Shown: positions 1 to 6,840, counted from the stretch's first letter. The stretch: 13,569 bases of DNA from JAQVYV01 sp964507305 (GCA_964507305.1 CAZDPQ010000067.1:1-13569), one strand, 5' to 3'. Numbers and translations: made by a program. Notes: generated by a model from the sequence alone, not told the origin.

Positions 1-1164
1 GGGATCGCCACCCAGAATCCGCAGCTCCGGGAGCGCTTCGCAGGCAAGCCGGAGCATGTGGAGCATTTCATGCGCTTCATTGCCCGGGAACTGCGGGAGA
101 TCATGGCCATGCTGGGCTTCCGCACCGTTTCCGAAATGGTCGGCCGCACGGACAGGCTGCGCCAGAGCGCCCGCATGCCATGCCTGGATCTTTCGCCGCT
201 TTTGCACCGCCCCCATGCCGATCCCCCTTCCTCTGCGTGCTGCACGCAGGAACAATCCCACGGGCTCGACCTCACGATGGACCGCAGGCTCCTGATCCCG
301 ATCTGCCGGCCGGCCGTCGAGCGCGGGCGCAGCGTCCGGGCTGTCCTGCCGATCCGAAACACCGACCGTGTCACCGGCACCCTGCTGGGCAGCGAGATCA
401 GCCGCCGGTACGGTGCCGAAGGCCTGCCGGACGGGACGATCAGCCTCCGATTCGTCGGTTCGGCCGGCCAAAGCTTCGGGGCGTTCATCCCGAAGGGGAT
501 GACCCTGACGCTCGAGGGCGATGCGAATGATTATATCGGAAAAGGATTGTCCGGCGGACGGATCATCGTCATGCCGCCGCGGGACGCTGCATTTGTCCCC
601 GAAGAAAACATCATCGCCGGCAATGTCGCCCTGTACGGGGCGACCGGCGGCGAGTGCTTCATCCGCGGCCTGGCCGGCGAACGCTTCTGCGTTCGCAACA
701 GCGGCGCAGTCGCCGTGGCAGAAGGCGTGGGCGATCACGGATGCGAGTACATGACCGGCGGCCTGGCGATCGTGCTCGGCCGCACCGGGCGGAATTTTGC
801 CGCGGGGATGTCCGGAGGCATAGCCTATGTGTACGACGAAGACGGCCGGTTCCTCGAGCGCTGCAATACCGGGATGGTCCGGCTCAGCGGTCTGCCGGAC
901 ACGGAGGATGAGGCCGCAGTCCTGGGATGGATCCGCGAGCATGCCGATCGGACCGGCAGCGATAAGGCGCGGAAGATCCTGGAGAACTGGCAGGTGTCGC
1001 GCGGTCGTTTCATCAAGGTCATGCCGATGGATTACCAGCGGATGCTTGACGCGATCGCCGCAGCCGAAGCCGATGGACTTTCCGGCGACGCGGCGCTTCT
1101 TGCCGCGTTCGAAAGCAGCACGCTGGGCGCGGCACGGTCCGCCGCCCGGTCCGTAAGGAGTTGA
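1..1164 (+). CDS. gltB: Glutamate synthase large (alpha) subunit, C-terminal part; 5' end outside window
   Basis: This is the last 387 codons of the ferredoxin/NADPH-type glutamate synthase large subunit, which with GltD makes two glutamates from glutamine plus 2-oxoglutarate. The reading frame is open from base 1 and starts within GIATQNPQLRERFAGKPEHV, the typical end of the central FMN domain. Helices around REIMAMLGF and the SEMVGRTDRL linker follow. Then comes the C-terminal GXGXG beta-helix domain (about residues 140-330 of the fragment) with the glycine-rich repeats KGLSGGRIIV, GATGGECFIRGLAGERF and GDHGCEYMTGGLAIVLG. The amidotransferase domain and the 3Fe-4S cysteines lie upstream of the window. 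Codon use and reading frame look intact to the stop. gltD starts 4 bases after the stop and its AAGGAG ribosome binding site (1155-1160) lies inside this gene, so the two are cotranscribed and probably translationally coupled. Confidence 0.96.
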   Translation, partial: GIATQNPQLRERFAGKPEHVEHFMRFIARELREIMAMLGFRTVSEMVGRTDRLRQSARMPCLDLSPLLHRPHADPPSSACCTQEQSHGLDLTMDRRLLIPICRPAVERGRSVRAVLPIRNTDRVTGTLLGSEISRRYGAEGLPDGTISLRFVGSAGQSFGAFIPKGMTLTLEGDANDYIGKGLSGGRIIVMPPRDAAFVPEENIIAGNVALYGATGGECFIRGLAGERFCVRNSGAVAVAEGVGDHGCEYMTGGLAIVLGRTGRNFAAGMSGGIAYVYDEDGRFLERCNTGMVRLSGLPDTEDEAAVLGWIREHADRTGSDKARKILENWQVSRGRFIKVMPMDYQRMLDAIAAAEADGLSGDAALLAAFESSTLGAARSAARSVRS

Positions 1165-1168
1165 GCAT

Positions 1169-2650
1169 ATGGGAAAACCTTCAGGCTTTTTAGAGTATGA
1201 CCGCCGGTTACCGGATGACCGGCCGGTCCCGGAACGGATCCGGGACTGCGGTGAATTTCACGGGCACTTGTCCGATGAACAGCAGCGCATCCAGGGAGCC
1301 CGATGCATGGACTGCGGCATCCCTTTCTGCCATACCGGCCTTCTGATCGCCGGCATGGCCTCGGGATGCCCGATCCACAACCTGATCCCCGAATTCAACG
1401 ACGCCCTGTACCCGGGCCTTTACCGGGAAGCGTGGGACAGGCTGCGGAAGACCAACAATTTCCCGGAATTCACCGGCAGGGTCTGCCCCGCTCCCTGTGA
1501 GGGATCCTGCACGGTCGGCATGCATCTGCCGCCCGTCACGATCAAGAGCAATGAATGTTTTCTCGCCGACAAAGCCTTTGAAGAAGGCTGGATCGTCCCC
1601 CGCCCGCCGGCGGCCCGGACCGGCAAGCGCGTCGCGGTCGTCGGCTCCGGCCCGTCCGGTCTCGCATGCGCCGACCAGCTCAACCGCGCCGGCCACGCCG
1701 TTACCGTCTACGAGCGCGCGGACCGTGTCGGCGGGCTCCTGATGTACGGGATCCCGAACATGAAGCTCGACAAGTCTCTTCTGGAGCGCAGGGCCGGCAT
1801 CATGGCCGCCGAGGGGGTCCGTTTCGTGACGGGAACGGAAGTCGGCCGCGATCTGCCCGCGGAAGATCTATTGAATGAATACGATGCCGCCGTGCTTTGC
1901 GTCGGAGCCACACGTCCGCGCGACCTGAAGGCCGAAGGCCGGGAACTTTCCGGGATCCGCTTTGCGGTCGATTTTCTGCGTGAAAACACCGCCGCCCTGC
2001 TCGACGGCAGGCCTGTCGCGGAGGGGTTTTCCGCAAAAGGCTTGGACGTTCTCGTGATCGGCGGAGGCGACACCGGCACCGACTGTGTCGGGACATCGAT
2101 CCGCCAGGGGTGCCGCAGCGTCCGGCAGCTTGAGATCATGCCGCGTCCCGCGTCGGAACGTGCTCCCGGCAATCCGTGGCCGCAGTGGCCGGCCGTGCTC
2201 CGGACCGATTACGGCCAGGAGGAAGCCATCGGCCTGTACGGGGAAGACCCGCGCATCTATCGGACGACCGTCCACCGCTTCGAAGGCGACGGGCACGGCT
2301 CGCTCAAGGCGGTCCATACGGTCGGGGTCCGGTGGGAGCGCCGGGACGGACGCATGGTCCCCGAGGAGGTTCCAGGCTCCGGGCAGGCCTTTCCTGCCGG
2401 GCTGGTCCTTCTGGCCATGGGTTTCACGGGACCCGAAGACCTTCTGCCGGATGCGCTCGGGCTGGAGCGTGACGCGCGTTCCAACATCCTCGCGGAGTAC
2501 GGCTCCTATGCCGCCGGCAGACCCGGGATTTTCGCGGCGGGAGATAGCCGTCGCGGGCAGAGCCTGGTGGTCTGGGCCATCCGCGAAGGCCGCGGTGCCG
2601 CGCGCGCATGCGATCGTTACCTGATGGGCCGGACGGATCTGCCGTATTGA
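1169..2650 (+). CDS. gltD: Glutamate synthase small (beta) subunit, NADPH/FAD, iron-sulfur
   Basis: At 493 residues this is the usual length for GltD, the subunit that takes electrons from NAD(P)H through FAD and passes them via Fe-S clusters to the large subunit. The N-terminal Fe-S region has C46-x2-C49-x4-C54 and C67, followed by C106-x3-C110-x3-C114 (CPAPCEGSC). The FAD dinucleotide fold begins at GSGPSG (159-164) and is followed by GGLLMYGIPNMKLDK. The NAD(P)H fold begins at GGGDTG (298-303). The C-terminal FAASD-type stretch reads GIFAAGDSRRGQSLVVWAIREGR, the conserved FAD-contacting end. The start at 1169 is fixed by AAGGAG at 1155-1160, with 8 bases of spacing. The gene is directly downstream of gltB and is intact. 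Fe-S roles are from family knowledge and cofactors are inferred. Confidence 0.97.
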   Translation: MGKPSGFLEYDRRLPDDRPVPERIRDCGEFHGHLSDEQQRIQGARCMDCGIPFCHTGLLIAGMASGCPIHNLIPEFNDALYPGLYREAWDRLRKTNNFPEFTGRVCPAPCEGSCTVGMHLPPVTIKSNECFLADKAFEEGWIVPRPPAARTGKRVAVVGSGPSGLACADQLNRAGHAVTVYERADRVGGLLMYGIPNMKLDKSLLERRAGIMAAEGVRFVTGTEVGRDLPAEDLLNEYDAAVLCVGATRPRDLKAEGRELSGIRFAVDFLRENTAALLDGRPVAEGFSAKGLDVLVIGGGDTGTDCVGTSIRQGCRSVRQLEIMPRPASERAPGNPWPQWPAVLRTDYGQEEAIGLYGEDPRIYRTTVHRFEGDGHGSLKAVHTVGVRWERRDGRMVPEEVPGSGQAFPAGLVLLAMGFTGPEDLLPDALGLERDARSNILAEYGSYAAGRPGIFAAGDSRRGQSLVVWAIREGRGAARACDRYLMGRTDLPY

Positions 2651-2735
2651 GCGGACTGTCCGGACCGGAGTCGTTGTCCTGCTTCATGGCCGTGCGCGGT
2701 CTTTACGCGTCGGTAGTATGTTTTTTGTCGCGCAT

Positions 2736-2765
2736 AATGCAATTCTACGATTACAGAATTGCATT
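2736..2765. repeat. Perfect 11-bp inverted repeat between gltD and glnA
   Basis: The arms AATGCAATTCT (2736-2746) and AGAATTGCATT (2755-2765) are perfect reverse complements around an 8-base centre. The site is 85 bases after the gltD stop and about 180 bases before the glnA promoter. As RNA it would be a hairpin followed only by a weak U-rich stretch, so it may be a poor or bidirectional terminator for gltBD. As DNA it could be a dimer-binding site. The word AATTGCATT recurs at 2932-2940, next to the second inverted repeat. The rest of the 394-bp gap (2651-3044) holds the glnA promoter and leader and no convincing gene. Confidence 0.6.
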
Positions 2766-2925
2766 TCTTGGGTCTACCCGTTCGGAATCGCTTCCGCGTT
2801 CGTCTTTCATGCCGAACCGCCGGAAGACGTTATTCTTGGCCATGACAGTCGTACTTCCGCAGCGTTTTGTGAATGTCGCCACAGGCAAAAGCAAAATGTC
2901 AGCGAAAAATCATGCAGGATTATAT

Positions 2926-2955
2926 CTTGTCAATTGCATTTTACGGATTGACAAG
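2926..2955. promoter_or_regulatory. Candidate operator: 9-bp inverted repeat overlapping the glnA -35 box
   Basis: The half-sites CTTGTCAAT (2926-2934) and ATTGACAAG (2947-2955) are perfect reverse complements separated by 12 bases. Their centres are 21 bases apart, two helical turns, so a dimer could contact both on one DNA face. The right half contains the whole TTGACA -35 element of the glnA promoter. A protein bound here should therefore block or modulate transcription of glnA. It does not match the GlnR/TnrA consensus TGTNA-N7-TNACA. The regulator is unknown. Confidence 0.55.
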
Positions 2956-2976
2956 CGCTCCTTTTTTCGGTATAAT
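2948..2976 (+). promoter_or_regulatory. Consensus sigma-A promoter of glnA
   Basis: TTGACA at 2948-2953 and TATAAT at 2971-2976 are separated by exactly 17 bases, a perfect match to the housekeeping promoter consensus. The expected transcription start is near 2983, giving a glnA leader of roughly 60 bases. Such a strong core promoter usually implies control by a repressor or by termination. Both a candidate operator and a leader hairpin are present. Confidence 0.85.
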
Positions 2977-2993
2977 GACCTTCATTCAAGAGC

Positions 2994-3028
2994 GAAGGCG
3001 TTCCATTTCATTGGGGCGCTTTTTATTT
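2994..3028 (+). terminator. Terminator-like hairpin in the glnA leader (candidate attenuator)
   Basis: The left arm 2994-3005 pairs with 3012-3023 in up to 12 continuous base pairs (several G-U) closing a 6-base loop, UUUCAU. The right arm runs straight into TTTTTATTT (3020-3028). This is the layout of an intrinsic terminator, but it sits after the promoter and before the AAGGAGG ribosome binding site (3032-3038) of glnA. A smaller alternative hairpin, GAGC/GUUC at 2990-3003 with a 6-base GAAGGC loop, uses bases 3000-3003 of the terminator arm and would exclude it. That is an antiterminator-style arrangement. The pairing is seen in the sequence; function is inference. Confidence 0.5.
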
Positions 3029-3044
3029 AACAAGGAGGTTTCCC

Positions 3045-4373
3045 ATGAGTTATTCGAAGCAGGACATCATGACCATGGTCGCAGAGCAGGACGTCCGGTT
3101 CATCCGTCTCCAGTTCACGGATATTTTCGGGACCCTGAAGAACGTCGCGATCACTCCCAGTCAGCTGGAGAAGGCCCTGTCGGACCAGTGCATGTTCGAC
3201 GGGTCCTCGATTGAAGGCTTCGTGCGGATCGAAGAATCCGACATGTACCTTCGCCCCGACATCGACACGTTCGCTATTTTCCCGTGGCGGCCGCAGCAGG
3301 GGCGTGTCGCCCGGCTGATCTGCGATGTGTACCGTCCGGACGGCAAGCCGTTCGAGGGGGATCCCAGGCATGTCCTGAAGAAGGCGATTGCCGAGGCCAA
3401 GAAGATGGGCTATACTTTCAATGTCGGCCCGGAGCTGGAGTTTTTCCTTTTCAACTATGACGAAGCCGGCAAGCCGACGACCGGCAGCAACGACGAGGGC
3501 GGATATTTCGATCTCGAGCCCATCGGTCAGGGTGAGGATATCCGTCGAGAGATCGTGCTGGCCCTGGAGGACCTGGGCTTCGAGATCGAGGCGTCCCACC
3601 ACGAAGTGGCCACGGCGCAGCATGAGATCGACTTCCGCTTTGACGAAGCGCTCCGCACCGCCGACAATATCATGACGTTCAAGCTCACGGTCCGCTCCAT
3701 CGCCAAACGCTACGGCATGCACGCTTCCTTCATGCCCAAGCCCGTGTTCGGCATCAACGGCTCCGGCATGCACACCAACATGTCTCTCTCCAAAGACGGG
3801 CAAAACGCGTTCGCCGACCCCGACAGCCCGGATGGCCTTTCGGCGGCCGCCAAAAGCTTCATCGCCGGCATCCTGGAACACATCAAGGGGATGTGCGCCG
3901 TCACGAACCCGCTGGTCAACTCGTACAAGCGTCTGGTCCCCGGTTATGAAGCCCCGTGCTACATCGCCTGGTCCGCCAAGAACCGCAGCCCGCTGATCCG
4001 CATTCCCGCCGCGAGGGGCAGGAGCACCCGGATCGAACTCCGCAGCCCGGATCCCGCCTGCAACCCGTACCTGGAGCTCGCGCTCTGCCTGACCGCCGGC
4101 CTTGACGGGATCAAGCGCGGCCTTGCGCCCTGCGAACCGACCGACGCCAACATCTTCCACATGAGCCGCGAGGAGCGCGCGAAGCGCGGGATCACGAGCC
4201 TTCCGGGAAGCCTCGAGGCGGCGCTCGACGAAATGGAAAAGGACGAACTGGTGCTCGCGACGCTCGGAGACCACGTGGTGTCAAAATATATCCCCGCCAA
4301 GCGCCAGGAATGGGATGCCTACCGACTCGCAGTTTCGCAGTGGGAACTCGACCAGTATCTGCTGAGATATTGA
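3045..4373 (+). CDS. glnA: Glutamine synthetase, type I (GSI-alpha)
   Basis: Forms glutamine from glutamate, ammonia and ATP in the cytoplasm, and feeds GltBD encoded upstream. The 442-residue length is that of GSI-alpha (Firmicute) dodecameric enzymes. Visible motifs are the signature FDGSSIEGFVRIEESDM (51-67, including R61, equivalent to the feedback-inhibition arginine R62 of the Bacillus enzyme), PELEF with metal ligands E130/E132, the ATP/glutamate-binding KPVFGINGSGMH (232-243), and NRSPLIRIP. The region matching the adenylylated tyrosine loop of proteobacterial enzymes reads ANIFHMS, with Phe where Tyr is modified, so adenylylation control is not expected. The start is fixed by AAGGAGG at 3032-3038 with 6-base spacing. 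It has its own promoter and leader hairpin. An ANTAR regulator gene follows 77 bases downstream with no obvious terminator between. Confidence 0.98.
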   Translation: MSYSKQDIMTMVAEQDVRFIRLQFTDIFGTLKNVAITPSQLEKALSDQCMFDGSSIEGFVRIEESDMYLRPDIDTFAIFPWRPQQGRVARLICDVYRPDGKPFEGDPRHVLKKAIAEAKKMGYTFNVGPELEFFLFNYDEAGKPTTGSNDEGGYFDLEPIGQGEDIRREIVLALEDLGFEIEASHHEVATAQHEIDFRFDEALRTADNIMTFKLTVRSIAKRYGMHASFMPKPVFGINGSGMHTNMSLSKDGQNAFADPDSPDGLSAAAKSFIAGILEHIKGMCAVTNPLVNSYKRLVPGYEAPCYIAWSAKNRSPLIRIPAARGRSTRIELRSPDPACNPYLELALCLTAGLDGIKRGLAPCEPTDANIFHMSREERAKRGITSLPGSLEAALDEMEKDELVLATLGDHVVSKYIPAKRQEWDAYRLAVSQWELDQYLLRY

Positions 4374-4450
4374 CGCCCGCGGCTTTTGGATGATCCCCGG
4401 TCTGCCCGAAACGATCCGGAACTGCCGCTTCCATGAGGAGAATAGGTGCG

Positions 4451-5065
4451 ATGCGCAGCATCATGATGGCTTTCGCAAATCCGGATACCGCGATGAAAAT
4501 AAGAAAAACCCTGCTCGGCGCCGGCCTCCCGGCGCCGCAGGCCTGCCCGTCCGGCTCGGCCTTGCTGAGCCGGGCGCTGCAGGATCCGTCGGGCGGCCTG
4601 GTCATCGTCCCGTCCGGGCTGCCGGACATGAGCGTTCCCGAACTGCTTTCCCGCCTGCCGGACACTTTCGATGTCCTGTCGCTTCACAGCGCCGCCTCCA
4701 AGGCGGAATACGGGCCTCTGCCCGGCCTGACCATCCTTTACGCGCCGTTCCCGGGCGCGCTTCTTGCCGAAACGGTCTCCAGCCTGCTTGAGTCGCGCGT
4801 GCCCTCCGAAAGCGCGTGGTACACCCGCGGCCGGGGCGCTGCACGCGCGACCGGCGGTGCAGGCGATGTGAACGGCGCGAGAGGCGCTGCCGCCGCCCGG
4901 ACACCTGAGGAATCCGCGCTCCTGGCCGAAGCCAAGCGCCGGCTGATGTCGGAGCGCGGCATGACCGAAGATCAGGCGCACCGGCATCTCCAGCGGCGCA
5001 GCATGGAAACCGGCATCCGGCTGTCCGAGATCGTCCGCCGCGTCCTCGAGGAGGATTTTTACTGA
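4451..5065 (+). CDS. ANTAR-domain RNA-binding regulator with degenerate receiver domain
   Basis: This is a 204-residue protein. The C-terminal ANTAR domain (about 153-201) contains AKRRLMSERGMTEDQAHRHL and QRRSMETGIRLSEIVRRVL, with the family's conserved Ala/Met/Glu positions. ANTAR domains bind paired RNA hairpins and prevent transcription termination. The N-terminal part (1-115) resembles a response-regulator receiver, but the strand that should end in the phosphorylated Asp reads LVIVPSGLPDM, so phosphorylation is unlikely. A Gly/Ala/Arg-rich linker covers about 124-151. The start is ATG 4451, with AGGAG at 4436-4440. The in-frame ATG at 4433 has no ribosome binding site and overlaps this one. 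It lies 77 bases after glnA in the same direction. By analogy with NasR/AmiR and clostridial nitrogen ANTAR proteins it probably controls glnA/GS-GOGAT expression; the RNA target is inferred. Confidence 0.88.
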   Translation: MRSIMMAFANPDTAMKIRKTLLGAGLPAPQACPSGSALLSRALQDPSGGLVIVPSGLPDMSVPELLSRLPDTFDVLSLHSAASKAEYGPLPGLTILYAPFPGALLAETVSSLLESRVPSESAWYTRGRGAARATGGAGDVNGARGAAAARTPEESALLAEAKRRLMSERGMTEDQAHRHLQRRSMETGIRLSEIVRRVLEEDFY

Positions 5066-5070
5066 TGGTT

Positions 5071-5094
5071 CCGGCGGTCCGACATTGCCGCCGG
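5071..5094. repeat. GC-rich 7-bp hairpin between convergent genes
   Basis: CCGGCGG (5071-5077) and CCGCCGG (5088-5094) are perfect reverse complements with a 10-base loop. The hairpin lies in the 70-bp gap between the stops of the plus-strand ANTAR gene and the minus-strand HTH/DUF2087 gene. It could end transcripts from either side, but no U-run follows on either strand, so it is at best a weak or factor-assisted terminator. Confidence 0.35.
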
Positions 5095-5135
5095 TATAAA
5101 GCTTCCGGGCTGAGGCCGTTGGGCGAAAGCCGGCA

Positions 5136-5897
5136 TCACACAAGCCAGTAGGAACGGCCGTCGCGGGTCCGGTCCAGATAGCCGTATTCGATCAGATACC
5201 GGCGGATCGTGACATAATCATCGTAAATATCCGCCAGGATGCCGTTGACTTCCTTTTCCGTATAGGTTTTCCCCTTTTCAAACCGGGATGCGATCTTCCG
5301 CAGCGTCACGATTTTTTTCTTCTCCTTCACGGAAAAAACCTTGAGCTTCAGGGGATCAAGGCTCTCGAAAACATCCCGGAGGATCTTCCGATTCTCCTCT
5401 TCTGTGATCTCGTACCGTTCATCCATCATCTTCGCTCCTTCGTGCACGGGCAGCAACCGGCTCCCGGCCGCTTCCCGGTTCCTCTCCATTTCACCGGACA
5501 CCATTTCCCAGAGGGCGAGCCAGGCCTTCGCGGCTTTCGCTTTTTCCCGGAACATGAACCGCTGATGCCGGACGGTCGACGGGGAAACGCCCAACTGCCG
5601 CGCCGCTTCGCCGTCGCTCAGGCCCTCCGAAAAAAGACGCAGGATATCCTTCTGGTTGCCGGTCAGCGACAGATACCTGCTGTCCGACGCGATCATAGAC
5701 GCCATCCTGTCCGGGTGCATCTCCGCCATGTGGACCGTGGCTGCGCGTTCGGCCGTGAAATACCGGCCGCCTGTGGCGAAGATCTCGCCGTCCTCGAACG
5801 CCATCCCGCATTCCGCGCAGACGGTCGCCTTCCGCTCTTCGTCACGGTAATACCCGTTGATGATGTCCTGTACGGACGCTTTCTCGGGGCCGTTCAT
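5136..5897 (-). CDS. HTH transcriptional regulator with N-terminal CxxC/HxxxxH module and C-terminal DUF2087
   Basis: This is a 253-residue protein in three parts. Residues 20-65 carry C27-x2-C30 and H56-x4-H61 (VCAECGMAF...VHMAEMH), which could bind zinc. Residues 79-115 form a LuxR/sigma-4-type helix-turn-helix (NQKDILRLFSEGLSDGEAARQLGVSPSTVRHQR). The last 70 residues (VFSVKEKKKIVTLRKIASRFEKGKTYTEKEVNGIL then DDYVTIRRYLIEYGYLDR) match DUF2087, a winged-helix-like domain often found at the end of Firmicute regulators. The start is ATG 5897, supported by GGAGGGA at 5904-5910 with 6-base spacing; a TTG at 5912 in frame overlaps this site and is unlikely. It has a consensus promoter and a palindrome at the transcription start, which suggests repression, possibly by itself. 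Its ligand and targets are unknown. Confidence 0.85.
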   Translation of the reverse strand: MNGPEKASVQDIINGYYRDEERKATVCAECGMAFEDGEIFATGGRYFTAERAATVHMAEMHPDRMASMIASDSRYLSLTGNQKDILRLFSEGLSDGEAARQLGVSPSTVRHQRFMFREKAKAAKAWLALWEMVSGEMERNREAAGSRLLPVHEGAKMMDERYEITEEENRKILRDVFESLDPLKLKVFSVKEKKKIVTLRKIASRFEKGKTYTEKEVNGILADIYDDYVTIRRYLIEYGYLDRTRDGRSYWLV

Positions 5898-5920
5898 GCT
5901 TCGTCCCTCCAAACTGCAAA

Positions 5921-5949
5921 AATGCGTTTACATATTCCGTAAACGCATT
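5921..5949. promoter_or_regulatory. Candidate operator: perfect 11-bp inverted repeat at the transcription start of the HTH/DUF2087 gene
   Basis: AATGCGTTTAC (5921-5931) and GTAAACGCATT (5939-5949) are perfect reverse complements around 7 bases. One arm overlaps the -10 hexamer (5947-5952) and the repeat covers the predicted start near 5940. This is the usual place for a repressor site. On the minus strand the repeat is followed by TTTTT, but most of the first arm lies before the predicted start, so a DNA operator is more likely than an RNA terminator. Confidence 0.7.
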
Positions 5950-5975
5950 ATATTATTGTTGTATAATATTGTCAA
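5947..5975 (-). promoter_or_regulatory. Consensus sigma-A promoter of the HTH/DUF2087 gene
   Basis: On the minus strand TTGACA (5975-5970) and TATAAT (5952-5947) are exactly 17 bases apart. The expected start is near 5940, about 43 bases before the ATG at 5897. The very AT-rich context contrasts with the GC-rich genes around it. Confidence 0.85.
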
Positions 5976-5980
5976 CTTTT

Positions 5981-5992
5981 CAGAATATTCTG
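5981..5992. repeat. 12-bp palindrome upstream of the HTH/DUF2087 promoter
   Basis: CAGAATATTCTG is self-complementary and lies 5 bases upstream of the -35 box of the minus-strand promoter. It could be an additional protein-binding site. It is short, so this is tentative. Confidence 0.3.
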
Positions 5993-6038
5993 CACGAAGC
6001 ACTGCCGGGGCGCGGCCATCGGATTTCACAGGGCCGTC

Positions 6039-6797
6039 TCACGGCTCCAGCTCGATCGTTTCGCCGTATGCGATCAGGAGAAGATTGTCCGGGCGGAAAG
6101 CCCCGATGTCGGCGTCAAGGATATGGAACGGGACGGCATGCTTCGCGCCGGCCATCCCGGCACATCTCTCCGCTTCTTCCGGTCCCATGTTGTATTGCCC
6201 GTCGATCGGGAAAAAGGCGTAATCGATGTTCCGTCCGGCAAGATCCGCCATCTGCGGGATTTCGGAGGTGTCGGCAGCATCGTACACCGTGATCCCGTCA
6301 AAGGTCAGGATAAAGCCGTTGGTGCTGCCGAGCGGGTGATTTTTGTTGGACGCGGGAAAGGGCCCGATCCTGACACCCCGGATCTCGAACGTGTTGTATG
6401 TATTGTCGCCGTTGATCGTGTCCTTGACCCGCAGGACCCGGCAGCCGCTGTTTTGCGTGCAGAGCCCGACCTTGTTGTGGTCGGAGTGCTCATGGCTGAC
6501 AAGGATGATGTCGGCCTTTTCGCTGTAATCACCGGGATAATAGGGATCCACATAAATCACGGTGCCTTCGGCCGTCCGGATTTTCAGCGACGCGTGACCG
6601 ATCAGCGTCAGCAAAGGCGTTCCAGCCCCGGATGACGCGAAACCGCTGCCGCTGCCGGTGCCCTGCGAAATGCCGTCCGCCGATGAACGGCCGGCGGCGG
6701 TAGACGAGCCGGCCCCGCTTTTATCCCCGTTTCCCGAACAGGATGTCATAACGAATGCCGCAAGAAAAACCATGGCAGCGCACCATTGCTTTTTCAT
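6039..6797 (-). CDS. Metallo-beta-lactamase-fold hydrolase, predicted lipoprotein
   Basis: This is a 252-residue protein. Residues 1-19 are a lipoprotein signal peptide (MKKQW, hydrophobic core, then VMTS before C20), placing it on the outside of the cytoplasmic membrane. Residues 21-60 form a Gly/Ser-rich tether. The MBL domain then follows, UlaG/YtnP-like: LIGHASLKI (H68), a DPYYPGDY strand-loop, the metal-binding SHEHSDHN (H102-E-H104-S-D106-H107), the NHPLGSTNGFIL motif, the VYDAADTSEIPQM metal-bridging region and a terminal PFHI histidine. The family hydrolyses lactones, phosphoesters or similar bonds; the substrate here cannot be told. It starts 44 bases after the PurF-like gene in the same direction and probably shares its transcript. 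A Gly-rich Shine-Dalgarno-like GGGGGTGA lies about 8 bases upstream. Confidence 0.85.
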   Translation of the reverse strand: MKKQWCAAMVFLAAFVMTSCSGNGDKSGAGSSTAAGRSSADGISQGTGSGSGFASSGAGTPLLTLIGHASLKIRTAEGTVIYVDPYYPGDYSEKADIILVSHEHSDHNKVGLCTQNSGCRVLRVKDTINGDNTYNTFEIRGVRIGPFPASNKNHPLGSTNGFILTFDGITVYDAADTSEIPQMADLAGRNIDYAFFPIDGQYNMGPEEAERCAGMAGAKHAVPFHILDADIGAFRPDNLLLIAYGETIELEP

Positions 6798-6823
6798 CGC
6801 ACGTCACCCCCGGTTCATTCTGT

Positions 6824-6840
6824 GCCGGCGCTGCGCCGGC
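6824..6840. repeat. GC-rich 7-bp hairpin in the gap between the PurF-like gene and the MBL gene
   Basis: GCCGGCG and CGCCGGC are perfect complements around a 3-base loop, starting 2 bases after the PurF-like stop codon. There is no U-run on the minus strand after it, so it is more likely a transcript-stabilising or partial-termination hairpin between two cotranscribed genes than a full terminator. Confidence 0.4.

Noticed and set aside
2926..2946. GlnR/TnrA box in front of glnA
   Set aside because: TGTCA is present, but the partner TNACA is not at the required 7-base spacing.
2990..3011. Classical ANTAR two-hairpin target with A1/G4 hexaloops in the glnA leader
   Set aside because: Both 6-base loops (GAAGGC and UUUCAU) lack A at position 1, and only one stable hairpin fits beside the other. 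Kept only as a non-standard possibility.
2608..3030. A 140-codon open frame over the gltD end and the gltD-glnA gap
   Set aside because: It overlaps gltD, has no ribosome binding site or recognisable motifs, and runs through the glnA promoter and leader hairpin.
3027..4274. A long (415-codon) open frame antisense to glnA
   Set aside because: It is a reverse-strand shadow of a GC-rich, codon-biased gene. glnA is certain on the other strand.
4433..4450. Earlier ATG for the ANTAR gene
   Set aside because: It has no Shine-Dalgarno upstream, and the AGGAG within it serves ATG 4451.
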